Notes under the pieces: generated by a model
Told to the model about the DNA's origin: nothing
The model's input: the letters and a program-made list of their open reading frames with translations, nothing else
Databases searched by the model: none
Shown here: positions 26,323 to 34,639 of the stretch, in pieces
How positions within the stretch are numbered: position 1 is the first letter of the stretch
How the letters are laid out: each line of letters opens with the position of its first letter
DNA from: Blautia parvula
GTDB taxonomy: Bacteria > Bacillota > Clostridia > Lachnospirales > Lachnospiraceae
NCBI RefSeq assembly: GCF_020215665.1
Contig: NZ_CP084061.1
Span: 5,802,501-5,866,500, forward strand
Direction of reading: 5' to 3'
DNA length: 64,000 bases
Position numbers and translations under genes: made by a program

Positions 26323-26460
26323 ATGCTCCCCGCCTTTCCAGGGGCGTGTTTGTAACCATTTTAACGATTTGCGCCCCGTACTAAATCATTCTGATAAAAA
26401 GCATAGCACAGAATATTGGGAGCAACAAGGAAAATATGTGGGTATATGGCTGAACCGGAC

Positions 26461-26638
26461 GTCATGGGGGCATGGGTATCTCTCACGCAGACACCCGCAA
26501 CGCTCAGTCAAGCTAACCGTTAACTGCAACTAAGAGCACTCGGGAGAGCCCTCGTGTCTAAGTTTCCGTAAACGGTGGATCTTGCCATCGCTAAAAGCGC
26601 GGGAATGTCTGCATGAGAGATACCCATGCCCCCATGAC
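26461..26638 (+). repeat. Structured 178-bp element, copy A
   Basis: Bounded by 33-nt arms (26461-26493 and 26606-26638) complementary at all but one position. Inside, CCCGC (26494-26498) can pair with GCGGG near 26599, ACCGTT (26516-26521) with AACGGT (26570-26575), and an apical hairpin is formed by CAC..GGG with CCC..GTG around an AGAG loop. Homology to copy B continues outside the arms (AACCGGAC before, TGT and TTGGA after). The outer arms differ in sequence from those of copy B but are again self-complementary. Confidence 0.8.
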
Positions 26639-26702
26639 TGTGCGTTGGAAGCGAGAATTTTAAAATATTATGTTTTTGAAATCTTCCGTTATCCAATATA
26701 CA

Positions 26703-26881
26703 GTCACCCGGGCCCTGGCATCTCTTACGCAAACATTTGCCCGCGTATTTAGGGAGGACGAGATCCACCGTTTACGGAAACTTAGGCGCGAGGGCTTTCC
26801 CGAGCGTCTTAGTTGCAGTTAACGGTTAGCTCGGCCGAGCGTTGCGGGTGTTTGCGTAAGAGATGCCAGGGGCCGGGTGAC
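26703..26881 (-). repeat. Structured 179-bp element, copy B (inverted)
   Basis: Homologue of copy A in reverse orientation, with 33-nt arms at 26703-26735 and 26849-26881 that again mismatch at only one position. Relative to copy A the arms carry several base changes that occur in both arms together (e.g. the GGGTATC part becomes TGGCATC with a matching change opposite). The apical stem changes CAC/GTG to CGC/GCG. The internal single-stranded parts, such as TTAACTGCAACTAAG, are nearly identical between copies. Confidence 0.8.
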
Positions 26882-26911
26882 GTCCGGTTAGGAAAAAACT
26901 TAAATATCCTC

Positions 26912-26940
26912 TTGACTCTGACGGAGCGTCATAGTGTAAT
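26912..26940 (+). promoter_or_regulatory. MerR-type promoter with dyad in the spacer
   Basis: TTGACT (26912-26917) and TGTAAT (26935-26940), spacer 17 bp; a -10 read two bases further right would give the 19-bp spacer typical of MerR targets. The spacer contains the inverted repeat TGACG-GAG-CGTCA (26919-26931), the position where MerR-family dimers bind and untwist DNA. It probably serves autoregulation of the gene that follows. Confidence 0.65.
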
Positions 26941-26973
26941 CTGTAAATCAGGAAAGACAGGAGGAAGAAATAT

Positions 26974-27819
26974 ATGAGGACTGTAAAACAGGTTTCTGAA
27001 ATGACAGGTATCAGCGTGCGTGCGCTTCATTATTATGATCAGATCGGTCTGTTAAGACCCACGGTATGTAATGAGGCGGGATACAGGTTTTATGACGATA
27101 AAGCCCTGGAGATTCTGCGGCAGATTCTATTCTTTCGGGAGTTTGATATGCCCCTGAAAGAAATAAAGGCCATTCTGGACAGTCCTGATTATGACCGGGA
27201 GCAGGTTTTGAGAAGCCAGAAAAGACTTCTGGAACTGAAAATGAAGCGCCTGGAACGCCTGATTTCCAACATGAATGACATTTTGAAAGGAGAAGACAAG
27301 ATGGATTTTGATGTGTTCAGCAAAGCGGAAATTGAAGAGTTATATAAACATATGACAGACAAAATGAATGAGAGCCAGAGACAGGCAGTCCGGGAGAAAT
27401 TCGGCAGTATGGAGGCTTTCAAAGCGCATTATATAGAAAATGCATCCAGTGAAAATGTACAGGAAAACTTCAAAAAAGTGGTGGAGTGGTACGGCGATAA
27501 GCAGGCTGCACTGGATGCCTCAAAAAATCCTGCCGGTGCTGAGGTCGTGCAGGCATACCAGAACCGGCTTAATGATATCTGCAGCAGACTGGCAGCAAAA
27601 AGAGAGATGCCGCAGGATTCTTTTGAGGTCAAATCCCTTATCGGCGAGTATGAATTTGTTTCAAAACAGCTTTACCAGATATCCGACGCAGAGAAAATAA
27701 TGCTGGAGCTGGCAGATCTTTACCGGGAAAATCAGGCAGCAAAAGAGGCATTTGACGGACAGTACGGGGAAGGTATGGCACAGTATTTTGCAGGGGCCAT
27801 ATGGGAATATTTTAAGTGA
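26974..27819 (+). CDS. MerR-family regulator with TipAS effector domain
   Basis: 281 residues. N-terminal MerR winged helix (TVKQVSEMTGISVRALHYYDQIGLLRP and GYRFYDDKALEILRQI), a coiled-coil of about 35 residues (QKRLLELKMKRLERLI), and a C-terminal TipAS domain of about 145 residues (from MDFDVFSKAEIEELY). TipAS domains in this class bind peptide antibiotics or other ligands. The promoter with a spacer dyad just upstream suggests autoactivation. The next gene (GH3) follows a terminator, so shared regulation is possible but not shown. Confidence 0.9.
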   Translation: MRTVKQVSEMTGISVRALHYYDQIGLLRPTVCNEAGYRFYDDKALEILRQILFFREFDMPLKEIKAILDSPDYDREQVLRSQKRLLELKMKRLERLISNMNDILKGEDKMDFDVFSKAEIEELYKHMTDKMNESQRQAVREKFGSMEAFKAHYIENASSENVQENFKKVVEWYGDKQAALDASKNPAGAEVVQAYQNRLNDICSRLAAKREMPQDSFEVKSLIGEYEFVSKQLYQISDAEKIMLELADLYRENQAAKEAFDGQYGEGMAQYFAGAIWEYFK

Positions 27820-27830
27820 TTGGAAGACAG

Positions 27831-27876
27831 CAGGCTGTCGGACGGAGTCCATTCCGTCCGGCAGGCCTGTTTTTTT
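27831..27876 (+). terminator. Rho-independent terminator after the MerR gene
   Basis: Long GC-rich stem from CAGGCTGTCGGACGGA (27831-27846) with TCCGTCCGGCAGGCCTG (27853-27869), 6-nt loop, then seven T at 27870-27876. Confidence 0.9.
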
Positions 27877-27914
27877 AGGTCAAAATCAGCCTAATATGTG
27901 TCAAAAACGTCATA

Positions 27915-27943
27915 TTGTCTTTTACTCCGCGCGAAGGTAAAAT
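27915..27943 (+). promoter_or_regulatory. Promoter of the GH3 gene
   Basis: TTGTCT (27915-27920) and TAAAAT (27938-27943) with a 17-bp spacer, 37 bases before the GTG start. Confidence 0.5.
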
Positions 27944-27979
27944 GAAGAAAGAATAAATCACGCGGATAGGAGAAACAAA

Positions 27980-30742
27980 GTGGAAAATAAATATGTGATC
28001 AACTGGGAAAAATACGCCTCCCTTGCCCGTCAGGCAGCAGCAGAGGGAGCGGTACTGCTTAAAAATGACGATCAGGCCCTGCCCTTAAAAAAGGAGACGA
28101 TTTCCGTATTCGGCAGGATCCAGTTCCATTATTATAAGAGCGGAACCGGTTCAGGAGGCCTTGTAAATGCAAAATATGTAGTGGGTATAACCGATGCCCT
28201 GCTGGAGGAAGAAAATTTGTCCGTCAATGAGGAACTGGCAGAGGTTTACCGTTCCTGGATCGCAGAGCATCCTTTTGACCAGGGAAGCGGCTGGGCGCAG
28301 GAGCCCTGGTGCCAGGAGGAAATGCCTCTGGAAGAAAAACTGGTGGAGGAGGCAGCAGCCAAATCCGACGCGGCAGTCATTGTGATCGGCCGTACTGCTG
28401 GGGAGGACAGGGACGCTTCGGCAGAGAAGGGAAGCTATCTTCTGACGGATTTGGAAGAGGATATGCTTTCTAAGGTGTGCCGTGCCTTTGAGAGAGTCAT
28501 TGTTGTCCTGAATGTGGGAAATATCATTGACATGAAGTGGGTGGATAAATACAGACCATCCGCTGTTCTTTACACCTGGCAGGGAGGCCAGGAAGGCGGC
28601 CACAGTGTTGCAGATGTGCTGACAGGACGGGTAAATCCCTGCGGAAAACTGGCTGATACCATCGCACATGATATCTCTGACTACCCCTCCACAGAGAATT
28701 TCGGTGGAGATACCTTTGATCTCTACACAGAGGATATCTATGTGGGGTACCGTTATTTTGAGACGTTTGCCAGGGACAAAGTGCTGTATCCCTTTGGATT
28801 TGGTCTGTCTTATACCGGCTTTGGAATCACGTGCAGCCCCGCAGAACACCGGGATGGGGAGACAATAGTCCGTGTAAAGGTCACCAACACAGGCGCCCTT
28901 CCGGGAAAAGAAGTGGTGCAGGTATATGTAAATCCTCCCCAGGGAAAATTAGGGAAACCCCTTAGAAATCTGGCTGCGTTTGCCAAGACAAAATGCCTTG
29001 TTCCGGGAGAAGAACAGGAACTTACCTTAAAGTTTTCGGATTATGATATCGCCTCCTATGACGACAGCGGCGTGACAGGACACAAGTCCTGTTATGTTCT
29101 GGAGAAGGGCAGTTATGAAGTCTATGCAGGTACAGATGTGCGAAGCGCCGAAGCTGCCGGAAGCTTTGAGATTCCGGAGACAGAGGTGATTTCTGCCTGT
29201 ACGGAAGCTGCCGGCCCGGTCAGGAAATTTGAGAGAATGCGCGTCGGAAAAGGCGGTGTTTTGGCGTGGGAAGAGGTGCCTGTGCGCACTCATAAAATGC
29301 AGGAACGTGTGCAGACGGAAACGCTTCCGGACATTACTTACACAGGGGATAAAGGATACACACTGGGAGAAGTTTTTGACGGGGAACTGTCCCTGGACGA
29401 ATTTCTGGCACAGCTTTCAGAGGAGGATCTGTGCTGCATCGTCAGAGGGGAAGGCATGTGTTCTCCAAAGGTAACGCCCGGAACTGCAGCGGCTTTCGGC
29501 GGTGTCACGGAATCCCTGCAGAGGTACGGCATTCCCTGCGGCTGCTGTGCGGACGGCCCTTCCGGTATCCGTATGGACTGCGGAACACCTGCATTTTCCA
29601 TGCCGAACGGTACTTGTCTGGCCTGCACATTTGACACGGAGCTGTCGGAAGCCTTATACGAAATGGAAGGTGCTGAGCTCAGGAAAAACCGCATTGATAC
29701 GCTTCTCGGCCCCGGAATCAATATCCACAGAAATCCCTTAAATGGGCGTAACTTTGAATATTTCTCAGAGGACCCGTATCTGACCGGTATGATGGCATCC
29801 GCCCAGTTAAAGGGTATGGCACGCTATGGTGTAACAGGAACCGTGAAACATTTTGCGGCCAATAACCAGGAATACCACAGAAGACTTCTGGACTCCGTCA
29901 TGTCAGAGCGGGCACTGAGGGAAATCTATCTCCGGGGCTTTGAGATCGCAGTAAAAGAGGGAAAAGCCTATTCCATCATGACCACCTACGGCGCAATAAA
30001 CGGTCTGTGGACAGCCAGCAATTACGACCTTCTGACCACCATCCTGAGGAAAGAATGGAATTTTGACGGTATGGTCATGACTGACTGGTGGGCTGACTTA
30101 AACGACGAGGGAGGCCCTGCCTCCACGGATAATCTGGCCGCTATGGTACGGAGTCAGAATGATGTCTATATGGTGACACAGGATTCGCTCACAAATAAAG
30201 ATAACCTGATGAAGAGCCTGAAAGAGGGAACTCTGAAACGCGGCGCTCTTCTGCGGAGTGCGGGAAATATCTGCCGCATGCTCATGAAATCTCCGGTGAT
30301 GGAACGGTCCCTCGGCAGAATGTCCGAGGAGGAAAAAAAGGCCGGTGAAGTTATGGCCGGAGAGGACAAGGTGGATTTTGATATTACCTATCACAAGGTG
30401 GACGGAAAGCTGGTTCTGGACGGTACAGAGATAGATACGTCAAAAGGAAAAAGCGTGGTGTACGGGATTTTACTGGATACTTTCGGATCTTATACCGTGC
30501 GCCTGAAAGTAAAGGCAGACGGCAGTGAGCTGGCGCAGATTCCTGTCTCCGTATTTGCAAACGGGCACCTGGAGGGGACGATTACCATCAACGGAACGAA
30601 TGGGGAGTGGATAGAGATAGAAAAAACCATTGGTCCGTTGTTCGGCCCTCATAACTATATAAGGCTGTATTTTGCACAGGGAGGAATGAAGATCCAGACC
30701 GTGACAGTGGAACTGCAGGAAGAGATGAGCAGAGGCTTTTGA
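27980..30742 (+). CDS. Beta-glucosidase, GH3, with reversed domain order
   Basis: 920 residues from a GTG with AGGAG 7 bases upstream. No signal peptide, so intracellular. The order is the reverse of most GH3 enzymes: the C-terminal-type sandwich comes first (ARQAAAEGAVLLKNDDQALPL near residue 15, WQGGQEGG near 205), then an FnIII-like domain (VRVKVTNTGALPGKEVVQVYV near 300), then the catalytic barrel (YGIPCGCCADGPSGIR near 520, KHFAANNQE near 620) with the nucleophile Asp in MVMTDWWAD near residue 700. A final beta domain follows. This arrangement is known in Ruminococcus albus-type enzymes. Cleaves terminal beta-glucosides; exact substrate unknown. Confidence 0.92.
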   Translation: MENKYVINWEKYASLARQAAAEGAVLLKNDDQALPLKKETISVFGRIQFHYYKSGTGSGGLVNAKYVVGITDALLEEENLSVNEELAEVYRSWIAEHPFDQGSGWAQEPWCQEEMPLEEKLVEEAAAKSDAAVIVIGRTAGEDRDASAEKGSYLLTDLEEDMLSKVCRAFERVIVVLNVGNIIDMKWVDKYRPSAVLYTWQGGQEGGHSVADVLTGRVNPCGKLADTIAHDISDYPSTENFGGDTFDLYTEDIYVGYRYFETFARDKVLYPFGFGLSYTGFGITCSPAEHRDGETIVRVKVTNTGALPGKEVVQVYVNPPQGKLGKPLRNLAAFAKTKCLVPGEEQELTLKFSDYDIASYDDSGVTGHKSCYVLEKGSYEVYAGTDVRSAEAAGSFEIPETEVISACTEAAGPVRKFERMRVGKGGVLAWEEVPVRTHKMQERVQTETLPDITYTGDKGYTLGEVFDGELSLDEFLAQLSEEDLCCIVRGEGMCSPKVTPGTAAAFGGVTESLQRYGIPCGCCADGPSGIRMDCGTPAFSMPNGTCLACTFDTELSEALYEMEGAELRKNRIDTLLGPGINIHRNPLNGRNFEYFSEDPYLTGMMASAQLKGMARYGVTGTVKHFAANNQEYHRRLLDSVMSERALREIYLRGFEIAVKEGKAYSIMTTYGAINGLWTASNYDLLTTILRKEWNFDGMVMTDWWADLNDEGGPASTDNLAAMVRSQNDVYMVTQDSLTNKDNLMKSLKEGTLKRGALLRSAGNICRMLMKSPVMERSLGRMSEEEKKAGEVMAGEDKVDFDITYHKVDGKLVLDGTEIDTSKGKSVVYGILLDTFGSYTVRLKVKADGSELAQIPVSVFANGHLEGTITINGTNGEWIEIEKTIGPLFGPHNYIRLYFAQGGMKIQTVTVELQEEMSRGF

Positions 30743-30845
30743 TAGGAAAAGGATGACACCGCATGCAGGCTGTTCCCACGTTTGGGGCGCGTGATACAGG
30801 CGGAAATATAGAACGCGGTATGATATATACGGCATGACGTTCAGA

Positions 30846-30891
30846 AGAGTGTAGAACCTTTGGAAGAGAGAAGGTTCTGCACTCTTTTTTT
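30846..30891 (+). terminator. Rho-independent terminator after the GH3 gene
   Basis: 15-bp stem: AGAGTGTAGAACCTT (30846-30860) with AAGGTTCTGCACTCT (30871-30885), then a T run to 30891. Confidence 0.9.
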
Positions 30892-30918
30892 GCGGTACAC
30901 AACCCGTAAGTTGGACAC

Positions 30919-30954
30919 AAAAAAAGCCGGGAGACATTTCTCCTGGCCTTTTTT
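30919..30954 (-). terminator. Terminator downstream of the initiator tRNA
   Basis: Stem GCCGGGAG (30926-30933) with CTCCTGGC (30940-30947), flanked by A-rich and T-rich tracts on the two sides, so it can work in both directions. It lies 6 bases past the 3' end of the minus-strand tRNA. Confidence 0.8.
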
Positions 30955-30959
30955 CAGAG

Positions 30960-31033
<74 letters not shown>

Positions 31034-31053
31034 TTATATATTTAAGTATATTC

Positions 31054-31082
31054 AGTATAGTTCCTTTTTATACTAATGTCAA
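31054..31082 (-). promoter_or_regulatory. Consensus promoter of the initiator tRNA
   Basis: On the minus strand TTGACA (31082-31077) and TATACT (31059-31054) with a 17-bp spacer, about 20 bases before the tRNA 5' end. Perfect -35 and near-perfect -10, as expected for a stable RNA gene. Confidence 0.85.
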
Positions 31083-31257
31083 GAAAATAAATCGAAGGCA
31101 AAAAGCCTTACTTCCCATGTCCTTTGGACGACGTTTCCCGGGGTGTCCAAAAGCTCTGCCGCCACTTTTCAAAAAAACCATTCAGTTTCCCCCGCAACTA
31201 TGGTACAATAAAACAAAAACCAACCAACACACCAACAGCAGAAAGGCAGGAGAACAG

Positions 31258-32481
31258 ATGGCGGGAAAATGTATCCTATGCGGTGGAAAATTAAGAAACG
31301 GAATCTGCACAGAATGTGGTATGGACAACAATAAATCGGATGCCGCATACCGTTCCCAGGTGAATCGCAGCCAGTGCGAGGATGCCCCCCTAACGCATGT
31401 GCACGGGGAGGAGAGCACAGAACTTTACAGGAAGCCGGCTCTGAACCATCCCCGTCAGCAGCAGTACAGCCCTTCGGGCCAGGGCGGGAACGCAGCGAAA
31501 AAAAATCAGGGAGCCGGAAAAGCTCCGGGAAAATATACTTTGAACGGCGGAAACACCAAAAACACAGTGGATTTCAACCGTTTACGTGATATATCAAAAA
31601 GACCGGGAAGTTCCGGCATGTATTCGCCGGGCAGAGGAGGGGGCAGCAACAAAGCGGGGATCACTGTGGTTGTGGTGGCAGTCCTGGCAGGCATGATCCT
31701 GGTGTCCATTGGCTATGCCAACAAGTCAGAGACCACTGTGACAACAGAAAAGATCATTAACGAACCGGATTACCAGGAACCGTTTGATTACCAGCAGCCC
31801 TACGATTATCCGGAATACACCTTTGATCCCTACCAGTACACTACAAAAGAACTGGCGCCGGAAGGGGAGAACTGGGACACAGAACTGTCTGCGGGGGCGT
31901 ATATGGTGGGATATGACATCCCGGAGGGCCGGTACGTTGCAGAGGGCGGCGAAGGCATGCGTCTGGAAGTGGCTGATATGGACAGTAATGTGTGGTTCAG
32001 CGAATATTTCGGTGAGGATGAGAACCAGGTACAGCAGTTAGATGACGTGAGACTGTTTACCGGTGCCATTGTCATGGTAAACGGCGGCGGAAATATACAT
32101 ATCACATCCGAAAACGCACAGACAGAAGCCGTTGTGACACCTTCCGCAAACCCACTGACAGAGGAGATCACACTGACGGACACCATGGTGGCAGGGGAAG
32201 ATTTCCCGGAAGGGACCTACGATATTGTCATAGCTGCGGATGATTTTGGAATCGTGACCTATGAACTTCCAAAGGAACAGGGGCAGGAGTATGGACTGAA
32301 CTTCAGTTTTCTGATGGATTCCAGTCCAAGCGGAGAGTATCCGGATTATACAAGAGAATATAAAAATGCGGTACTGCCCAAAGGCACCACAGTGACAGCG
32401 GATGAGCTGACCATAAAACTGGTCCCCAGCTCCAGGATCATTTCTGAGGACTACAATGCGTTTTACGATAACTACAGTTGA
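31258..32481 (+). CDS. Zinc-ribbon membrane protein with two extracellular repeat domains
   Basis: 407 residues from the ATG at 31258 (AGGAG upstream); the longer frame to 30997 runs through the tRNA region and is not coding. Cys 5, 8, 17 and 20 form a zinc ribbon. A low-complexity linker leads to a single membrane span at about 134-153, then a Tyr/Pro/Asp-rich stalk and two related beta domains, each opening with a similar motif (AYMVGYDIPEGRYVAE near 215 and TMVAGEDFPEGTYDIV near 305). No LPXTG-type signal seen. Function unknown. 12 bases before a sortase gene, so the two may act together at the cell surface. Confidence 0.72.
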   Translation: MAGKCILCGGKLRNGICTECGMDNNKSDAAYRSQVNRSQCEDAPLTHVHGEESTELYRKPALNHPRQQQYSPSGQGGNAAKKNQGAGKAPGKYTLNGGNTKNTVDFNRLRDISKRPGSSGMYSPGRGGGSNKAGITVVVVAVLAGMILVSIGYANKSETTVTTEKIINEPDYQEPFDYQQPYDYPEYTFDPYQYTTKELAPEGENWDTELSAGAYMVGYDIPEGRYVAEGGEGMRLEVADMDSNVWFSEYFGEDENQVQQLDDVRLFTGAIVMVNGGGNIHITSENAQTEAVVTPSANPLTEEITLTDTMVAGEDFPEGTYDIVIAADDFGIVTYELPKEQGQEYGLNFSFLMDSSPSGEYPDYTREYKNAVLPKGTTVTADELTIKLVPSSRIISEDYNAFYDNYS

Positions 32482-32493
32482 TAGGAGACACCC

Positions 32494-33303
32494 ATGAGCA
32501 GGAAGAATAAAAAGAAGACAACATTCGGAGGCATACTGCGGAATATCATTCTCATTGCAGCTATCTGTGTATTCCTTTTTTCCGCGTACCAGCTTGTTAA
32601 TATTTATCTGGAGTACAAAAAAGGAACCGATGAATACGACAAGATAAGGGAATATGTAAAAGAACCCGAAGCCGGGAAAGAGGACAAAAAGGACGAACCC
32701 AAAGCCAAGGAGGAGGAGGAGAAGAAGGAGGAGCTGATAGGCCCCCAGATCGACTTTGCCGGCCTCAAAGAGATCAATCCTGACATTGTGGGATGGATCC
32801 AGATGGAAGCCCTTGATGTGAGCTATCCTATCGTGAAGGGGACGGACAATGACCATTACCTCCATTATACTTTTGAGGGACAGCAGAATGCCGCAGGCGC
32901 CATTTTTATGGAACACACCAACAACAGCAATTTTGAAGACTGCAACACCATCATTTACGGGCATAATATGAAAAACGGTTCCATGTTCGGCACCTTCAGG
33001 ACACTTCACGAGCCGGAAAACCTGACCAGTCCGTATCTGTGGATCTGTCTGCCGGATAAGAGCTACCGCTACGAGATATTTACGGTGCACACAACATCCG
33101 CCACGGGCGATACCTACACGCTTTTCAGCGCCCCGGATGACCAGTTCGCGCAGTATCTGAAGAAAATGCGGGATGCCTCAGAATTTGAGGTGGGCACTGA
33201 GCCCACCAAGGACGATAAGATCGTAACACTCTCAACCTGCACCGGAAATGATGCAACCAGATTTGTGATACAGGCCAGACGCCTGCCGGAGGTATATAAA
33301 TAA
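32494..33303 (+). CDS. srtB: Class B sortase
   Basis: 269 residues. N-terminal membrane anchor (about 13-35), a charged Lys/Glu-rich linker, then the sortase barrel. Catalytic His in IIYGHNMKNGSMF (near residue 153), Cys in TLSTCTGND (near 249) and Arg in RFVIQARR. The FEDCNTIIYGHN and PIVKGTDNDHYL segments are typical of class B. Joins a surface protein to an acceptor amine at the outer membrane face. Its natural substrate is not obvious; the upstream zinc-ribbon protein is a neighbour but lacks a classic sorting signal. The stop overlaps the sirtuin start by one base. Confidence 0.9.
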   Translation: MSRKNKKKTTFGGILRNIILIAAICVFLFSAYQLVNIYLEYKKGTDEYDKIREYVKEPEAGKEDKKDEPKAKEEEEKKEELIGPQIDFAGLKEINPDIVGWIQMEALDVSYPIVKGTDNDHYLHYTFEGQQNAAGAIFMEHTNNSNFEDCNTIIYGHNMKNGSMFGTFRTLHEPENLTSPYLWICLPDKSYRYEIFTVHTTSATGDTYTLFSAPDDQFAQYLKKMRDASEFEVGTEPTKDDKIVTLSTCTGNDATRFVIQARRLPEVYK

Positions 33304-34028
33304 TGGAAGGGACGAAGAAGCTTCAGCAGATTATTTCAGAGAGCAGCAATATTGTATTTTTCGGAGGGGCCGGGGTCTCCACAGAGAGCGGTATCCCTGA
33401 TTTCAGAAGTGTGGACGGCCTTTATCACCAGCAGTGGGAGTATCCGCCGGAGACCATTTTAAGCCATACCTTTTTCATGAGGAAACCGGAAGAATTTTAT
33501 CGTTTTTATAAAGCCAAAATGCTCTGTGATACGGCGAAGCCAAATGCCGCGCACTTAAAACTGGCAGAGCTTGAAAAAGCAGGAAAGTTAAAAGCTGTCA
33601 TTACCCAGAATATTGACAATCTTCATCAGATGGCCGGCAGCAGAAACGTGCTGGAGCTGCACGGAAGTGTATACCGCAACTACTGCATGAAATGCTGCAC
33701 ATCCTACGATTTTGCCTATATGAAGGCAGCAAAAGGCGTGCCGAAATGTGAAAAATGCGGCGGCATCATCAAGCCGGATGTGGTTCTCTATGAGGAGAGC
33801 CTGGACAACGGGACGATCACCAGAGCCGTGCAGGCCATCGCCGAGGCAGAGGTCCTGATCATCGGGGGAACTTCCCTGGCTGTCTATCCGGCAGCGTCCC
33901 TGATCGATTATTTCACCGGGAAGCACCTGGTAGTCATCAACCGGGATGCCACGCCCAGGGACCGGATGGCAGACCTTGTGATCAATGCGCCCATCGGGCA
34001 GGTATTCTCACAGATCCACGTGGAATAA
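33303..34028 (+). CDS. cobB: NAD-dependent protein deacylase (sirtuin)
   Basis: 241 residues. Removes acyl groups from lysine using NAD+. Motifs: GGAGVSTESGIPDFRS (NAD site, near residue 20), TQNIDNLHQMAG, catalytic His in ELHGSVYRNYC, and four zinc cysteines in CMKC...CEKCGG near 125-153. GGTSLAVYPAA and INRDATPRD complete the Rossmann fold. Matches the class U/M prokaryotic sirtuins. Starts on the last base of the sortase stop, so it is translationally coupled, though a functional link is not evident. Confidence 0.93.
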   Translation: MEGTKKLQQIISESSNIVFFGGAGVSTESGIPDFRSVDGLYHQQWEYPPETILSHTFFMRKPEEFYRFYKAKMLCDTAKPNAAHLKLAELEKAGKLKAVITQNIDNLHQMAGSRNVLELHGSVYRNYCMKCCTSYDFAYMKAAKGVPKCEKCGGIIKPDVVLYEESLDNGTITRAVQAIAEAEVLIIGGTSLAVYPAASLIDYFTGKHLVVINRDATPRDRMADLVINAPIGQVFSQIHVE

Positions 34029-34060
34029 AACAGAAAAGGCAGACAGAAAGGAAACCGGAC

Positions 34061-34249
34061 ATGGGTTACAGTTATGAAGTTGGAGATATTGTAAAACTGA
34101 AGAAACAGCACCCCTGCGGCAGCCAGGAATGGGAAATCCTCCGGGTAGGTGCTGATTTTCGACTGAAATGCACAGGATGTGGTCACCAGATCATGCTGGC
34201 GAGGAGAATTGTGGAGAAAAATACCAAAGATTTGAAAAAAAAGGCTTGA
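34061..34249 (+). CDS. DUF951 family small protein
   Basis: 62 residues. Matches the DUF951 family: YEVGDIVKLKKQHPCG, then EWEILRVGADFRLKCTGCGHQIMLAR. The three cysteines (PCG, CTGC) suggest a small SH3-like or zinc-bound nucleic-acid-binding domain. The family is widely conserved just upstream of rpsF in Firmicutes; its function is not established. AAAGGAAA precedes the ATG. Confidence 0.85.
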   Translation: MGYSYEVGDIVKLKKQHPCGSQEWEILRVGADFRLKCTGCGHQIMLARRIVEKNTKDLKKKA

Positions 34250-34274
34250 ATATCCAGGAATGATGTGTTAAAAT
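34246..34274 (+). promoter_or_regulatory. Promoter of the rpsF-ssb-rpsR operon
   Basis: TTGAAT (34246-34251) overlaps the end of the DUF951 gene; TAAAAT (34269-34274) follows after 17 bp. The leader to rpsF is about 70 bases. Confidence 0.6.
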
Positions 34275-34351
34275 AAATCCTTGTGATATATTATTTATCC
34301 TTGTTCTCTGCATATCAGAGGGCCAGAAGACCATAAGGAGGTAAAAACAGC

Positions 34352-34639
34352 ATGAACAAATATGAATTAGCATTAGTCGTTAATGCGAAGATCGAAGATG
34401 AAGCTCGTGCAGCAGTTGTGGAAAAAGCGAAAGGCTACATTACCCGTTACAACGGAGTTATTTCCGAAGTAGAAGAGTGGGGCAAAAAAAGATTAGCTTA
34501 CGAAATCCAGAAAATGCGCGAAGGATATTACTACTTCATCCAGTTTGAAGCTGATGCAGCTTGCCCTGCAGAAGTAGAACGCCACATTCGCATCATGGAC
34601 AATGTATTAAGATATTTAGTTGTTAGAAAAGACGCTTAA
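34352..34639 (+). CDS. rpsF: 30S ribosomal protein S6
   Basis: 95 residues, usual length. Typical S6 sequence (NKYELALVVNAK, KRLAYEIQKMREGYYYFIQFEA, and RHIRIMDNVLRYLVVR). Binds 16S rRNA with S18, encoded two genes on. AAGGAGG upstream. Codons use A/T-ending favourites, as in highly expressed genes. Confidence 0.98.
   Translation: MNKYELALVVNAKIEDEARAAVVEKAKGYITRYNGVISEVEEWGKKRLAYEIQKMREGYYYFIQFEADAACPAEVERHIRIMDNVLRYLVVRKDA

Larger units (their letters stand above)
26323..26973. other. Long intergenic region holding an inverted pair of structured repeats
   Basis: 651 bases without a credible gene. It contains a GGGGCG/CGCCCC hairpin around 26340-26377, the two 178-bp homologous elements in opposite orientation with a 64-bp AT-rich spacer between them, and at the right end the promoter and dyad of the MerR-type gene. 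ORFs that cross the elements follow the repeat symmetry and have no family features. Confidence 0.7.

Noticed and set aside
26520-26768. Minus-strand ORF of 82 codons across the structured repeats
   Set aside because: Its sequence follows the repeat symmetry, it has no ribosome site or recognisable domain, and it covers both elements only partly.
26461-26881. Integron attC sites, a retron RNA or a CRISPR array
   Set aside because: attC sites are not this long with conserved loops and there is no integrase; there is no reverse transcriptase nearby; there are only two copies in opposite orientation with no regular spacers.
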